A stretch of DNA of 64,000 nt from Abelmoschus esculentus (GCA_035048815.1 JAUCBN010000055.1:379501-443500); one strand, 5' to 3'. Shown: positions 46,240-59,043, counted from the stretch's first letter. The notes: generated from the sequence alone by a model not told the origin. Program-made: numbers and translations.

Positions 46240-49157
46240 TTAGTAGCCATTTATCCCAGGCCTTGGAGTTGGACCCATCAGCCGAGAAAAAGGCATTTGG
46301 GCCTGGCCGGGAAGAACCCTTTGCCCAGCATGTCCATCTGTTTTCTGATCTGAGAATGGTTTGGAAAAGGCTTGAGCAAGCTCCAATGCCGATGCTGCTT
46401 TTCCAAAGCGCACACCAGCAGCTTCAGGAGAGACTAGTTTAGGCTTCTCTGCAGGCTTACGCCAGGTTTCAGGTGAAGGCTGTCTCTCCTGCTGCTGCCG
46501 CCGCGGTTGCTGCTGCTGTCTTTCGGTCTCCCTGTCATTCTGCCGGTTTTCATTACGCCAGTTCCTCCTCTGCATATCAACTCTTTCATTGTGAAAGCCA
46601 AGGTTCCTCTCAGATTTTCTTCCAGCTCTCTGGTCAACAGGAGGACTCCCAACTCTTCCACCATGGCGTGGAGATGCTTGCTCGGCAACTTTTTCACTCC
46701 TTGGAACATTATGTTTGACCCTTCACATAACAAATATAACAATTAATGAAGACATGGTACATTAAGTTTTTAGCCAATTAGTGAACAAAACCAATAAGAA
46801 AATAAGGGGGGCAAATGTTCTATGACAGTACGAAATAGAAGAAATGACTACCTATCAGGATGTTGGCTCGGCTCATGACTGCTGTCATCAATACCTCTCT
46901 CCTTCAGAACCTGAGAAGCAGAACACAAGTGTGAAGCTACAATAAAAAATCACACTATGTTAACATAAAAATGATAGTGATGAAAAGACGATCCATTAAA
47001 ACAATGCAATAAGCAGACAGGAAAGATACACTCACCAGCTCTCGTGGGCGAGCACCACCAAACAACACATTTCTGCATCAGTAACACTTGACTAATAAAT
47101 ACTCGAAAACATAAAGTGACAAATTTTCCAGAAAATAAACTAAAGAAAACACCCTCATCCATCCAACAAACTGCAGAAGTTAATATGACATGCAAAGAAC
47201 ATATAAGGCAATTATACACAACCGCTCATTGTAGCCAGGTATGATGCACAAGATGCAACTATCATTCAAGTAATGACAGATTAGTCGTGCATGGCAACCT
47301 CGCAAATAAGTGAGACAAAAATTTAGAAAATCATTACTTTTCCATTGTTACTTTGTTGCTTCATAATGAATTTAACCAATTTTTCACAGTTAAATTATTC
47401 CCTCAAATAATGATCTACTCGCTAAGCTCAAATCCCTATTCAGTACTATGAGACTACTCACTACTCAATTCCAAACTTGCAAATTATATAGTTTAGTTCA
47501 GAATAATCCATAAAGAAAATTTACATTATTTGTCACTTACATACCTTAATAATTCTGTCTAATGGACTCATACATAGTAACAATAATATAAAATCAAGAG
47601 ACATACTGACCTTTCCTTCTCAATGTTACCCTCCAATTGTTCAGGGGGTTGTGAACGAGGATTTAAATTCAGTTTAGGACGCTCCACTGTCTGGCTCCCA
47701 TCCTCACTGCCAGCTGATCCGGATTTTGAAGCATTCACATGTCCATATGAATCATTACCAATTCCGCCATGACCAATAACGGGTTCACTTGGCCACTGCT
47801 GCTCCTATTACAAGGAAATTATCAGAATTGAGAGGGCAGAGAATGAGTGCAAGCTTCAATACTATAGCGTCGCATCAAATACCTGATTCGATTCTAGATT
47901 ATTCAATGGCTTGGTGCGAGGAAGTAACTTCAACTTGGGCCGCTCAGATGCCTCAGATGGCACTGACAGTGATGGCTGCGACATAGAACCACCAAATTTT
48001 CCATCTGTACGAATTGGATGAGTTCCTTCACCATAAATTACTGATTTATTTTCTTTAACTTCCAAATAGTTGGGAAGAAGGCTCCTCTCATAGTCTGATA
48101 ATGCCTTTCTACCACCCTGAATTCCATCTTCAATATTCAGTCCCCTTTCAACTTGCCTTGCCAAAGTTGTATCAGAATACTCCCTCTCAGCCACAGCATT
48201 CATTCCACCGTATGTCTTATCATTATAACCCTGGCGGTGCAAGTCATTTTTTGTTTCCGAGTGTTTACTAACATCAACACCTTTCTGATACAGAACAGAT
48301 TGCTTTGACTGCCATCGACCTGAGGAAATCTTGTCAATAGCACTAGCATGAGCCAGCTTCGAGACAGCACTTTGTTCAGCACTAGTAACACTCACAATCA
48401 CCTCCTTTCTAGCTGCCCATGCATTAGGATATGACCCAGAAACAGCCTGCCTATGGTTACCCCAAGAAGTCTGAGAACTCACGCCAATAGAAGCAGCCTC
48501 AGATACTCGACTAGAGTAGAGATTCCCCAAACCACTCGACATTTGAGCTACTGGAGCTGACACATATCGACCTGAAACCTTCCACGAATGAACAGATTCA
48601 GGCTTCTGCTCCAGATGACTAGCTTGAACCCCTAAACTCTCATCAGTAAAAGTTCTACGAGGGGCAGAACTCCCATCTAATGGCTTCCTTTCATCCTCAT
48701 CAAAATAACGACCAATATGAACTGAATTGGTAAGAAAAGGAGTTTTATCATCAAAATGCCTAGTTGCAGGTGATGAATTCGGCCGGGCATGATGATCAGG
48801 CCGCCCAACTGGGTTTCCCCACGATGTAGCTCTTTCATAAGATGAACGATCAGCAGGCCTAGCAGTCCTGTACTCACAAAAATTCAATATTAAAAAACTA
48901 GGGTTTCACTAGCAGATCCAAAGGGTTATCAGATCAAATAAAAACGACTCAAATTCGAAACTTTAGATAACACCCAGAAAAGTATACATCATAAACAAAA
49001 AAAGACAGAAGAAAACATAATCAGATTTAAACGGAATATGAAATTTTGAAACTTACACGCCAGGGGCAGAAGGGAGAGGAAGATCAGATGGTATAGAACC
49101 GCCATGAAAATCTTTTAAGGTCATAGTGCTGCCACTGAAAGCTTTCTTCTTCGACAT
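46240..49157 (-). CDS. Translation initiation factor-related disordered protein (eIF4B-like style)
   Basis: Six exons, 49157-49057, 48867-47883, 47804-47611, 47072-47036, 46910-46852 and 46720-46240, join in frame to 618 residues. The N-terminus MSKKKAFSGSTMTLKDFHGG and the adjacent PSDLPLPSAPG are characteristic of a plant family annotated as eukaryotic translation initiation factor-related. Two similar blocks, ERPKLKLLPRTKPL (about 345-358) and ERPKLNLNPRSQPPEQLEG, are followed by VLFGGARPRELVLKERG. Such ERPKL...PR and FG-ARPREL-VLKERG motifs recall plant eIF4B. Most of the protein is low-complexity, Ser-, Arg- and Gln-rich, with no folded catalytic domain. A role as an RNA-binding or eIF4-complex accessory protein is an inference. 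It ends PRPGINGY. The start is the first ATG and is conserved in relatives as I recall them. Confidence 0.82.
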
Positions 49158-49331
49158 TTTCCCCTTTGTTCCTTCGTCTCCCCCAAGAAGAAAAAGAAGT
49201 TCCCCCTCTTCTTCTTTAGAAATCTTTATGAATTCTAAAAAAAAAATTATACTTGCAAACAAATATATATTGAAAATATAAGAGGAACCCCCAATTTATT
49301 GAATCTGGAAAAAATAGGTAAAAAAGAAGAC

Positions 49332-49332
<1 letters not shown>

Positions 49333-49362
<30 letters not shown>
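49333..49362. repeat. (TA)n microsatellite
   Basis: About 14 TA units lie about 180 bases upstream of the initiation-factor-related ATG, likely in or near its promoter or 5' UTR. Confidence 0.95.
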
Positions 49363-49365
<3 letters not shown>

Positions 49366-50084
49366 ATGGAGAAGAGGAGGGGGTTGCCTCTTACACTAAG
49401 TTTTCCCTACTATACAAACAACAGGAGCAAATGTCTTTCTCTCTATCTCTCGGGTATGTTCTTTGGTTGTACGAGTCTTCGTCGTCGTCGTGGATCGGTC
49501 ACTTCTTAGGCATCAAACCAGGGTTTGAGCAATTAAATTACGAGTTTAAAGAATGGAGTTTTGAGGAAACCAAAGCCTGTAATATTTTGGGCCAATTCTG
49601 ATGACGAATGCGAAATCGTTGCTCTTTGGACTTGGGTTTTAGGAGTAAACCGATGAAAAAAATATTTAATTATAATTATTTTTATATTAATTTTAATTTA
49701 AATGATTTTTTATATTTATATAAATATATATTTATTTTTTTTATATGTGGTGTATATATTATACACAAAGACTCAACTTAAACTTAAAGATTGATTCAGT
49801 AATTACTATAATTTTTTAGTTATTTAAATTACTCAAATTTTTATTTTATAGTTTTGAATTTTTTTCGAGTTGAGTCAAGTTTATGAAATTTTGAGTTGAA
49901 TTTTTTTTTTTATCTAGTCAAACTTTACTCATCCTTAATTGAAATGGCTTTATCTACAAAGTGCGTTTATTGTCAAATGATTTAAAATATATATGAACAA
50001 CTATTATATTGTAATCCCATTAAGACTATTAAAAACAATTATACAAAAATCATTTTTAAAATACATATAAATAAATAAGGTGAA

Positions 50085-50440
50085 ATTCACAAATAGTCAT
50101 TAAACAATTTTAATATATTATTTTTTATTAAAATTTTAAATGTTATAAAATAATCATTAAATTTTTAGATTCTTTTTTTATAAAATGATAACTAGATCGT
50201 TAACTCTTGTTAAGGGATGACGTGAGAGATAACAAAAATTTATATAATTATATATTTAGTCATTTATGTTTATATATTTATTTAATTTTATAATTTTTTT
50301 AATTATCATGTCACCTCGTACCAACAGCTACAGAATTAATGATATTTTATAACAAAATTAAAATTTAATAATCGAACTAACATTTAAAAGTTTGATAATC
50401 AAAATAAAATTTTAAAATAATTTAAAGAATATTTATAAAC
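50085..50440. repeat. AT-rich dispersed repeat (family 2)
   Basis: It shares with 16145-16445 the order 'GTCATTAAACAATTTTAATA ... TAAATTTTTAG ... GTTAACTCTTGTTAAGGGAT ... GACGTGAGAGATAACAAAAA ... TTTATTTAATTTT'. The limits are approximate. Confidence 0.35.
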
Positions 50441-50746
50441 TTTACTCTAAATAAGTATATCAAACCATTTATTTCTGTCACAATCACATCTTTTTAGAAC
50501 AACCAATAGGACCTAATGCTGTTGCAACGCTTATTGTAAGACAAAGGACAAGAAATAGACTTAGAAACAGACGACAATGTTACGTAATTTCCTCATGAAA
50601 GTTGAGAAACACGTTTGAATCATCAATCCCATGAAGCATATGCATGGCAAAGCTCATTTTTGTCCATTTTCTCTCTTCTTTTCCTTAAGATATACTACTG
50701 CTTTAGTCCTTGATGGATTAGAGGCAATCAAGATGGAAAGGCTCCA

Positions 50747-53132
50747 TTAGAACAGACTGGATATGGTTTCGAGTCTGCCGGTCTTGAACGCCGAAAGCAT
50801 ATTGGTTGGTTCACTCCTCTGGCATTGCGCATTTATTTTCATCCATGTGTTGTTTATCATCTTCTTAATATGTTCCTCAGCTTCCTTCTCTGATACATTC
50901 ATTTCTCTCATGTGGCAAAGGATTGATGATGGAGCATCCCCTCTCTCTTTCTCCGCCTGCGGTTTAAAGTATTAATATCGTATCAATCAGGTTCGAAAAA
51001 CGACCTTAAAACGTGTGCCTAGAAGATGAGAATTACCACAGAAGTTCCCAAGTCGTTGCACAGTCGTGTTATGATGGAAATATTGTAAACAAGGTCTTCA
51101 TTTTTCCCCACCAAATCCACCATTTCATCAGTCCCCAAGGAAAGCATTGAGTGGACAGAAATCACAATGCCTCCTGATGAAACCAGTGCATTGCTCAGGT
51201 ACTCTTCAAGGGAAGGACTGTGTCCTTCGGTATACCACTTTGCTTCCACTAACAAAGCTTTACAAAATCCTGCCCACTGAATAAACATCATGTAATGTAA
51301 GATCCAAACCACACAGAAAATGGCATCATTTAGATACAGACTACAGTACCGCTGTCCTGAGATGGAGTAATGCTTGGACATTCCGACCGTCGAGATCTTG
51401 AATGTCATAAGCCACTTCATAGGTAATATCATATAGAGCTTGGAAGCATATCTTCATGCACTCTGGCAGCTGCTGGACTTTGCTTGAATCCCACCTGAAT
51501 TTAAGGCGACTTGCTTAAGAGAAATGTTATACAAACATGAAATGAATTTATGTATGTATGTACCTGTCAACAGCTTCTGTGAATTGCTCTAGCTCTTGCA
51601 AGGAACCATAAATATCATAAGCATCATCTATTATCAATATCATGGTGGTGATCTTAGTGAGGCGTTGTCTGAAACAACTATATTGAGGCTCATTAGCAAC
51701 TCCAACTGCACACAAGAAACTTTCTGCCAATCGATCCCGTGTGAAGTTCAAATGCTGCATTATCCCTAGGTTCCTCCACCACCTGAAATATATAACAAGA
51801 AACGGAAATGTTTAGTTGAATCTATATATGTTCCTTTTGCATGCATGTGTAATGAGAATGAAAACAGTCACCTGGAAATTTCCCTTAGGTCCTTCTGAAG
51901 CGTGGCTTGGACACTGTTGAAATTAAGTTTAGCCAATTCAAGTAAACGTTTGTCTATGTTCTTGCTGTTCTCATACACAGTAATACGCCATTTGACGTCA
52001 AACCACTGTACTCTCCAATGACTCGAAAGCTCCAAAGCATGGCCAACTTCCTTGGCTGTATTTGCATCCAGTGTTGAATAAATGTTCCTGAGAGCTTCCC
52101 TTGAGAAAGTTTTAGCTTCATCCAATATGTTTTCACCTTCGAAAGCTAGATACGATGCTTCATAAAGTTCAAGCAACCCCTTGATCTCAGTGCATTTAGT
52201 TATTGAGAATGCACCTTTGAACGCATCTGAGCATATTGATGAGAATCAGATCACAGGAATTAACATTTCAAAGCATTAAAAGATATGCACGGAGATAATA
52301 ATTAGAGAATCCATGCCTTGTGAAACCTCGTAGCCATGCAGCCTCAGGAGCTTGAAACGTAACGCAGTTATATATAGACCTTCTTCACCATTTTTCTTCT
52401 TCTTCTTCGAAGATACCACAGCTTGTAAAGCTTTCTGCGTTTCCTCTGCAAACAGGTCCCCGAGACCTAGTTTTCTGATATTGTCAATCAGCTCCAATTT
52501 GGCTAACTCTTCCTGTGCTTCCACAAACATGGCCTTCACATTCTCTCTTAACTTCTCAGCCCTTAACTTGTATTCCACCCCCTGCAGATTTCAGATATTT
52601 AAGGGAGTTCATAGTATTAAAAAAGTGATTTCAAAGGACATCTATATTCCAAAACTAGAATTTGAGATCGAGGGAAAACATAAATATTTGAAAGTAGAGG
52701 GATAAATTCATAAATAAACTAAATTTAAAAAAAAATAAGAAGATAAAAATAAAAAATAATCTTCGAGGTGAGGATGATTGTCTCTCTCTACCCCACTTAA
52801 CCTTATCATTGTCTATAGTACCAATGGCGTATTTGTTTAATACTAACAAGGTTTAGATATCAGAAGCTTTAAATATTATATTTAAGTTTTATCGTATATA
52901 AAGATCAGAAATGAATAATATAAATTATTTTTATATATTTATATAGAGAGAGTGGGATTGGAATGAATCTCACATCATATTTGCTTAGAAGTGATTGTAA
53001 GAAATTATAATTCCAAATGTTGGGCTTATAATTTGCAGATCGCCTTGGATGTACGTCAGAAGCTTCTGACTTCAAGAGACAACTTAGAACTTGCAGCTGA
53101 TGTTCTGTCTGCAATTGGCTACTGTAATCCAT
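50747..53132 (-). CDS. Terpene synthase (TPS-b-like), C-terminus truncated
   Basis: Seven exons, 53132-52974, 52581-52317, 52226-51872, 51782-51564, 51494-51350, 51276-51037 and 50956-50747, join in frame to 530 residues. The N-terminal RRSANYKPNIW is the RRx8W motif used by cyclising monoterpene synthases. The class I site has the aspartate-rich IDDAYDIYG (DDxxD) and the second metal site NDLGTSVAEKERG, so both Mg-binding motifs are intact. It uses prenyl diphosphates to make mono- or sesquiterpenes. The ATG at 53132 gives no clear plastid transit peptide; an in-frame ATG at 53222 adds 30 residues. Intron 2 (52316-52227) has a GC donor. The last exon follows the family to WMKINAQCQR and then departs, ending ETISSLF. 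The usual final helix with N-x-AR and YQYGDG is missing, so activity is doubtful. A KKKKK insertion lies near residue 110. Confidence 0.85.
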
Positions 53133-55901
53133 GGAGATGCTCACTTGTGAGTAAGAACACAAAAAGAAGAGTGAGTTAGCTTGGTTTCTAAACTGCATGT
53201 TCATGTGCCTATTTATAGGCATAGCTAATCACCTGGGCACTATTCAGTGGGTTTTGGACAGACACCACATATGGTCCCTGAAAAGGAGGAACTCCGAATT
53301 TTATAAATTACATTCATTAGATGACGTTAATCTCGAAATTTATTAAAAAATTTTGAAAACACTATTAAAAAAGATGAGTTATAATTGTAAAAACATTATA
53401 ATTATTTCTTAAATATGACAATCGATTATAAAATCTTATTGATTATTATTATTACTATTGCTTCAGTAAAACTAGTGAGGTTTTGGATAGACGTGATAGA
53501 AATGATCGCACAAAAAACCCTAAAAAGGACTATAATTTTATAACTAATGGAGGTAATAAAAAATCTTTAAACCGCCTCTAGCACTGACAGTATCTTTCCG
53601 AGTGTAGGGAGCAATGTTACTATTACACGTGAAACTCGTGGATTTCTATATATGTTTCTAAATTAAAATCTTGTAAATAGAAGAAAAAAAAATCTCTATC
53701 AATCTGTCAAACTGAAAAGAGAAATTTATAAGCACGTTCACCTCACCTCTTAATATCAAATAAAAATAATTATCCCTTAATCTTCGAGTCGAGTCATGTT
53801 TTGCAATGCTTATGGTGAAGAATGCCACACCTTTCGCATCAATACTACTTACCATTGTACTGATACACGTAACACCACCCATGCCCCCGACAGATGTTCG
53901 AAGCATATCTACCTTCTTTTCCTTATCCATGGCGACAGCAGTTGTCCCAACTTCTTCTTCATGGGGCTGCGGGTTGCGGACACTTTAAATCGTTGTCAAC
54001 AGTCAACACACGCTCGTACACAACTCAACGGATTAGCTTCAAAATTGTATTCTTCAATTTAAACATGTTTCATACATATATATTCACATCCATAAAAGAT
54101 TAAATAATGCCGGTGGGATATTATGGTGCAAGTGATAGGATGTCTTAAAATACAATTAAAGAAATTAAAATTTAATTTTTATTTTTAAAATTAAGAGAAT
54201 AAATTTATACGATTAAACGACTCTGTAGCGTGTTACAAAATTTTAAATCGAATCACTTCATTACAAAAGAAATTTGTCTACTTGAATTCATTTCCTACCT
54301 TAAAAAGTGTAATGAAAGAATTGGTTTGCAGTTGGACTGGTTTCCTTCCTCCCTCTCCCAATTGTCTTTACTTTTGTCTGTTCATTCATTAAATCAAATC
54401 AAAAACGAATTTGAATTAATCTTTTAGATACTTCCAATTAATTTCTTACAGTCTGCTGGAGAGTGGAGTCTATATGAACCACAACCCTGTTGAGGAAAGT
54501 CAGAGGAAAGGACATAGTTGATGTAGCACACGGGAAACGAGGGCGAGGGGAGGTACAAGGACGAGACCACAGGAATAGATGGGTTCTATGATAGGACATG
54601 TCTTATCAAGGGGTGATTCACAAATATATATTAACACTAGTGAGAAAAATGAATTAAAAATAGAAATGTATTCAAAATTAAAATATATTAAGTTTGATAA
54701 GATCTAGTATATAATTAGAATTTAATGTGTGGTTCTAGTAAGAAAATGATGATATTTATTTTAAGATACTCGAACTTAAATATATATGTGCAAAGTATGT
54801 TCAAGGTATGTATGAGATTAACACTAATATATGCGAAGTTATCACTTAGAAAAGAAAAGTAAAAATTTAATATTAATCATTCATTTTACTTATCCAACGA
54901 TCTAAAAAATATATGGCTTTGGCCCATATTGCATCAACCCAACTTGGAATTTCAAAACAGAACCATGTGGATATGGGTCGAACTCAAACTGAGATCCAAC
55001 CTATTCATAGAGTTCTTTGCTAAACAAGTCCAATATGAAGCCCAAACCTAATTGAAAATAAGATAATTTCTAATGAAATTCTTAAATAGCATTATTGTGT
55101 GAACCAGACTGATTTTTCTGTCAGTCCAACCAACACGAATTGGACATTAAGTCAAGCTTGAATTTGATCAAGATCATATTTAAAACACAGATTAAATTTT
55201 TGAAGGTTCTGAGCTGCATTGTAATGGTGTACCTAAGGTAAGGTTCTAATGATACCAACACCTGTAGTTTCAACATCGCAGAGTCTGAATCCGTAATAGA
55301 CAGTTAGGGAATAACAGTTAGAAGACAACCAAGTTTGTGTCAATGGCGGAAGTTGAAATTACGAACTTCAACTTTCAAAACCGAACCATGCGCATATGGG
55401 TCAGATTCAAACTGAGATCCTACCAGTTCATGGAGTTCTTTGCTAAACTAGTCCAATATGATGAAGCCTAAACCAGATGGAACAAGCATAGGTTACCTGC
55501 ACCAAATGAACCTCAAACCATCAGAGAGATTCTAAACCGAATACTAGACATCAATCGTTCTAATTAAATCATACTTAGATGATAAATTCAGTTTGAGTCT
55601 AGCATGAAACATATTTGAAACATATGAAACAGATACACACGTGGTTCCGCATCAAATTTGAGCTGAGACTTAACGCCCAAGCTAATGGCTAGATTAATGG
55701 AAGAACCTAATTAATACTATACTATACTATACTTCAAGGACTCGGTTATAACTTTTTGAAGGTTTGGAAATATTTAGAAATCTAGATCATAATTTGAGGG
55801 CAATTGATGAAATAATCGAAGAAGCATGTAACATGAACAAAAAGGAAGGAATGCAAACAAATGTGATGAGTAAATTATATCTCTTATGATACCATACAAG
55901 G
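53133..55901. other. Intergenic spacer
   Basis: It holds the terpene synthase promoter, then AT-rich DNA with a diverged direct duplication (54941-55055 and 55364-55482). A 60-codon plus-strand frame at 53806-53988 starts with a hydrophobic segment but has no recognisable family. No supported gene was found. Confidence 0.5.
54941..55482 (+). repeat. Diverged direct repeat, two copies of about 115 bp
   Basis: The copies at 54941-55055 and 55364-55482 share TCAAACTGAGATCC, GAGTTCTTTGCTAAAC and AGTCCAATATGA in the same order and spacing, with scattered substitutions. About 310 unrelated bases lie between. Confidence 0.75.
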
Positions 55902-57042
55902 TCAAGGAAAGTTCAGCTTCAAAGCAGACCGCGATAAGCCTGATTCAACGAATTGTATAGCTTCTTCAATCCTTGACTCTTCAACTAATTTGTTGACCAA
56001 TGAAGCCCCATACATTATACGTCCATTCGTAGCCTCCTTACAAATTTTAGATGCCATTTCAAGCTCATTCTTCTTCCTAAGGAACAAAAGAACGGTAATG
56101 TAAGTAACCCGGTCGGGTAAAAAACTTTTCTTCAGTTCACCATACCACTTCATCAATTGCTCTAAATTCCCAGCATTACAGTACCCTGTAATCAAAGCAT
56201 TATAACTATGAATATCGGGTTTGATTCCTTCGCTCTTCATTTCTTCCCAGAGCTCAACAGCTTCCGATATCTCTCTCTCATGAACCAATCCTCTTAACTT
56301 GGTATTATAAGTCCTAATATCAGGGACAACATTCTTCTTTTCCATCAATCTCCAAATTTCCTCTCCATCAGCGATTCGACCCCTGGAAAAGAACCCATCA
56401 AGCAGAGTGTTAAACGTTATAATATCAGGCTCTAATCCTTTCTTCTCCAATGTATCAATCATTGACACTGCTGAATCCATAGAACCCATCTCACAATATG
56501 CCTTAATAACAGTTATAAGAAACCAAATCCGGTTCGATCCTTATCTTCTCCGGTAACTCTCCTAGCAACTTTACAACATTATCGAACTTCTTCGAATGAA
56601 GATACGCTGATAAGAGGGCATTAAGAGAGTTCACCGTACGTTGACAGTTTAGTTTAGGCATTTCATCGAACAGTTTATGGGCATGTTCGAACATGCCAGC
56701 TTTCCCATACAAACTAATCAGGCGGATCACGAAACCTTCCTGAGAGATATCTTTGTACTTCTTCTGGTGTTGGAGAACGTCATCGATCAACGAAAACTGT
56801 TTGGCTAACGCGAGGCGTTGAACAGTTACGAAGTAAGCGTTTCTTGAGTAGCTGCGGAATCTGCTGGATTCAGAAGATTTCTTGAATTTGTCGGCGAGTT
56901 TTTTGAACTTGCGTGGATCTGGATCGGCTATGGGTTTGGATGTGTTTGCGGCGGAGGCGGTGGGGTTGGTAGCTGAAGAGAGAGGAGTGTTAAAGAGGCC
57001 GACTAGACGGCGCATCGAAGTGGCTCCCGTTGCTTTGCTCAT
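55902..57042 (-). pseudogene. P-type pentatricopeptide repeat gene with frameshift
   Basis: An intronless gene. From the ATG at 57042 (MSKATGATSMRR, a basic Ser/Ala-rich mitochondrial-type leader) it reads PPR units such as RLISLYGKAGMFEHAHKLFD to EPDLVSYN, then stops at about 56505. The next frame resumes at once with MGSMDSAVSMIDTLEKKGL and reads PPR units (PDIITFNTLLDGFFSRGRIA, PDIHSYNALITGYCNAGNLE) to the stop at 55902. Inserting two bases after AAC at 56512 would restore N-T-V-I-K-A-Y-C-E, so a 2-base deletion is likely. The intact form would have about 380 residues, like Arabidopsis PPR336 (At1g61870) and At1g11630, mitoribosome-associated or mitochondrial PPRs (from memory). It may be a real pseudogene or an assembly error. 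Confidence 0.78.
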
Positions 57043-58187
57043 TTTTTTTTTTCGAAGGTTAAGACTTAAGACTAGAGATTTCAAAGGGTATTTATAAATG
57101 AACGTTTACTCTATAAATTTGATTAGAAAACTAATCTTAGTATGCTAATTTTTCCTAAATTAAATGGTTGTAGAAATTAAATTATAATTTAGAGTATAAA
57201 ATTAGGTTAATTAGTAGATACTCTAATGATTGAACATATTGAGGAGTTGTTAGTAATAATCGAAATAAAATTTTAAATGCTGAACAAAATATTAATTTTT
57301 AATTGTATGCGACACTCGTTTTAAATTTTTTTAAGAATTAAGTTATAATACAAAAATTATAAGGTTAAGTTTAATAATTTTTATTATTCCAAAATTATCT
57401 CAAATACTGATACTAATTTTTAATAAATTATTAACTCAAATATACATACTCATTCATAAGTCCGGTACTTAAATGGTTGACACATTAGTAAATAAAGTGA
57501 TAAGTAAGAAAAGAAATCATAATTAATTATCAAATAAAATATTTATCAAGATAATGAATTAAATCCTTGACTTTATGATATTAATGATACATTGATCATA
57601 ATCGATAAACTGTTATAAAGTTTATAGAATTAAAATCTAATTATTAAAAAAATAATCATCAATGATTAATCGATATTAGGGTTCGATTATAGGTTAACAT
57701 ATAACCTATTATACTTTTTTAGAAATAATAAAATCATATATCCGCTAAATATTATTTTATAAGAGGATCTCAAAATTTAGCATAATTAATCTTATAAATA
57801 AAATATATATAAATAATTTAATAACAATTAACCTATAAATTACTATTAATATGAAAAAAATTAAATAAATCTGTTTCATCTTACTATTTTGATTAATCAA
57901 CTTATAAAATACAATTATTATATTTGTCAAAAATTTTATTAACGATTATGATTTAATATGCAAACTCTTCCTTAACCCTCACGAGAAAAATAAAAAACTC
58001 CAAGCCCTCTTTATCTAACTTATAGCCCGTTAAGTTTGGTCCTGAGTTACTATTTTTATGGTACTCTAGAATTAGAATGCCCATAATCGTAAAACCAACG
58101 TGGAAATATGCTCCTAAACCCTATTTTTACAATTCGGAACTCAACCAATCTCTAAAAAGGAATTAATTTGCAATTTGCGTTAACAAA

Positions 58188-58236
58188 TATTAGTATTAGT
58201 ATTAGTATTAATATTAGTATTAGTATTAGTATTAGT
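58188..58236. repeat. (ATTAGT)n hexanucleotide repeat
   Basis: About eight units of TATTAG, with one variant (ATTAAT). Confidence 0.95.
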
Positions 58237-58963
58237 TTATATCTTGTCTCCGTGCATATCTTACACCTACTTTTATTACATGGAGCAGTTTACCCTTCTC
58301 TTTGTGTGTCTGGTATTAGCAGTTAAGTCAGGTATTGTTTGAGTTAAGCTGTTTTACTAATCCTGTTTTGTTGTCTTTTAATTGACTTTAATCTCGTGTT
58401 ATTAAGATAGACAAGTTGGGTAATAAGTAGTAACTAATTGAAACTGTGAACCAACCAGTTGAGATGAGTCAAGTTGTGGGTTTTAGAGACAGAGAATGTA
58501 AGAAAGTAACCAAATCCCCACCACCCCACTCACACACACAAAACAAAGTAGAGTATTACACAACAAAATTTTTTGTCATTTCATTTCATAGGTTCACGAA
58601 AAACAATGATTAAGAACATGAAAAGAGGGGGAAGATAAAGACAACAAGTTACTACAATTCAACGCTTAGAATTGTCCTTGCAAAGAACAGAAAGGTTAGC
58701 GATCGTTTAATAAGACCAACGAAATTTAAGTAGTAAATAATTTTATATTATTTAAGATATTGTATATTTAAAAAAAATTATTGAGAAATTCATATTAAAT
58801 TTAAGGTGTAAAATAAAAAAATACCTTAATATTTTATAAAATTATATAAAATATAAAATATTTTTTTCTACTGAATTAGTATTCTATCAAATCATTTCAA
58901 GTTACTTACCGTTAATTGAAGAGAATTGCTCTAAAAAATAGACGTCAAAGTGACTATTCAATC

Positions 58964-59043
58964 AAACATTAAGAGTAATTTTTTTTTACTTTACGTCTAA
59001 ATTAAACATTAAGAGTAATTTTTTTTTACTTTACGTCTAAATT
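58964..59043. repeat. Perfect 40-bp tandem duplication
   Basis: Two adjacent identical copies of a 40-base unit that starts AAACATTAAGAGTAATTTTT and ends TTACGTCTAAATT. Confidence 0.95.

Larger units (their letters stand above)
49158..50746. other. Intergenic spacer with microsatellite and AT-rich repeat
   Basis: It holds the promoter of the initiation-factor-related gene, a long TA microsatellite, and AT-rich DNA with a family-2-like block at about 50085-50440. The open frame at 49299-49601 runs through the microsatellite and is not a gene. Confidence 0.6.

Noticed and set aside
49299..49601. 100-codon frame running through the TA microsatellite
   Set aside because: The repeat is translated as alternating Tyr and Ile; the rest has no domain and lies upstream of a divergent gene.
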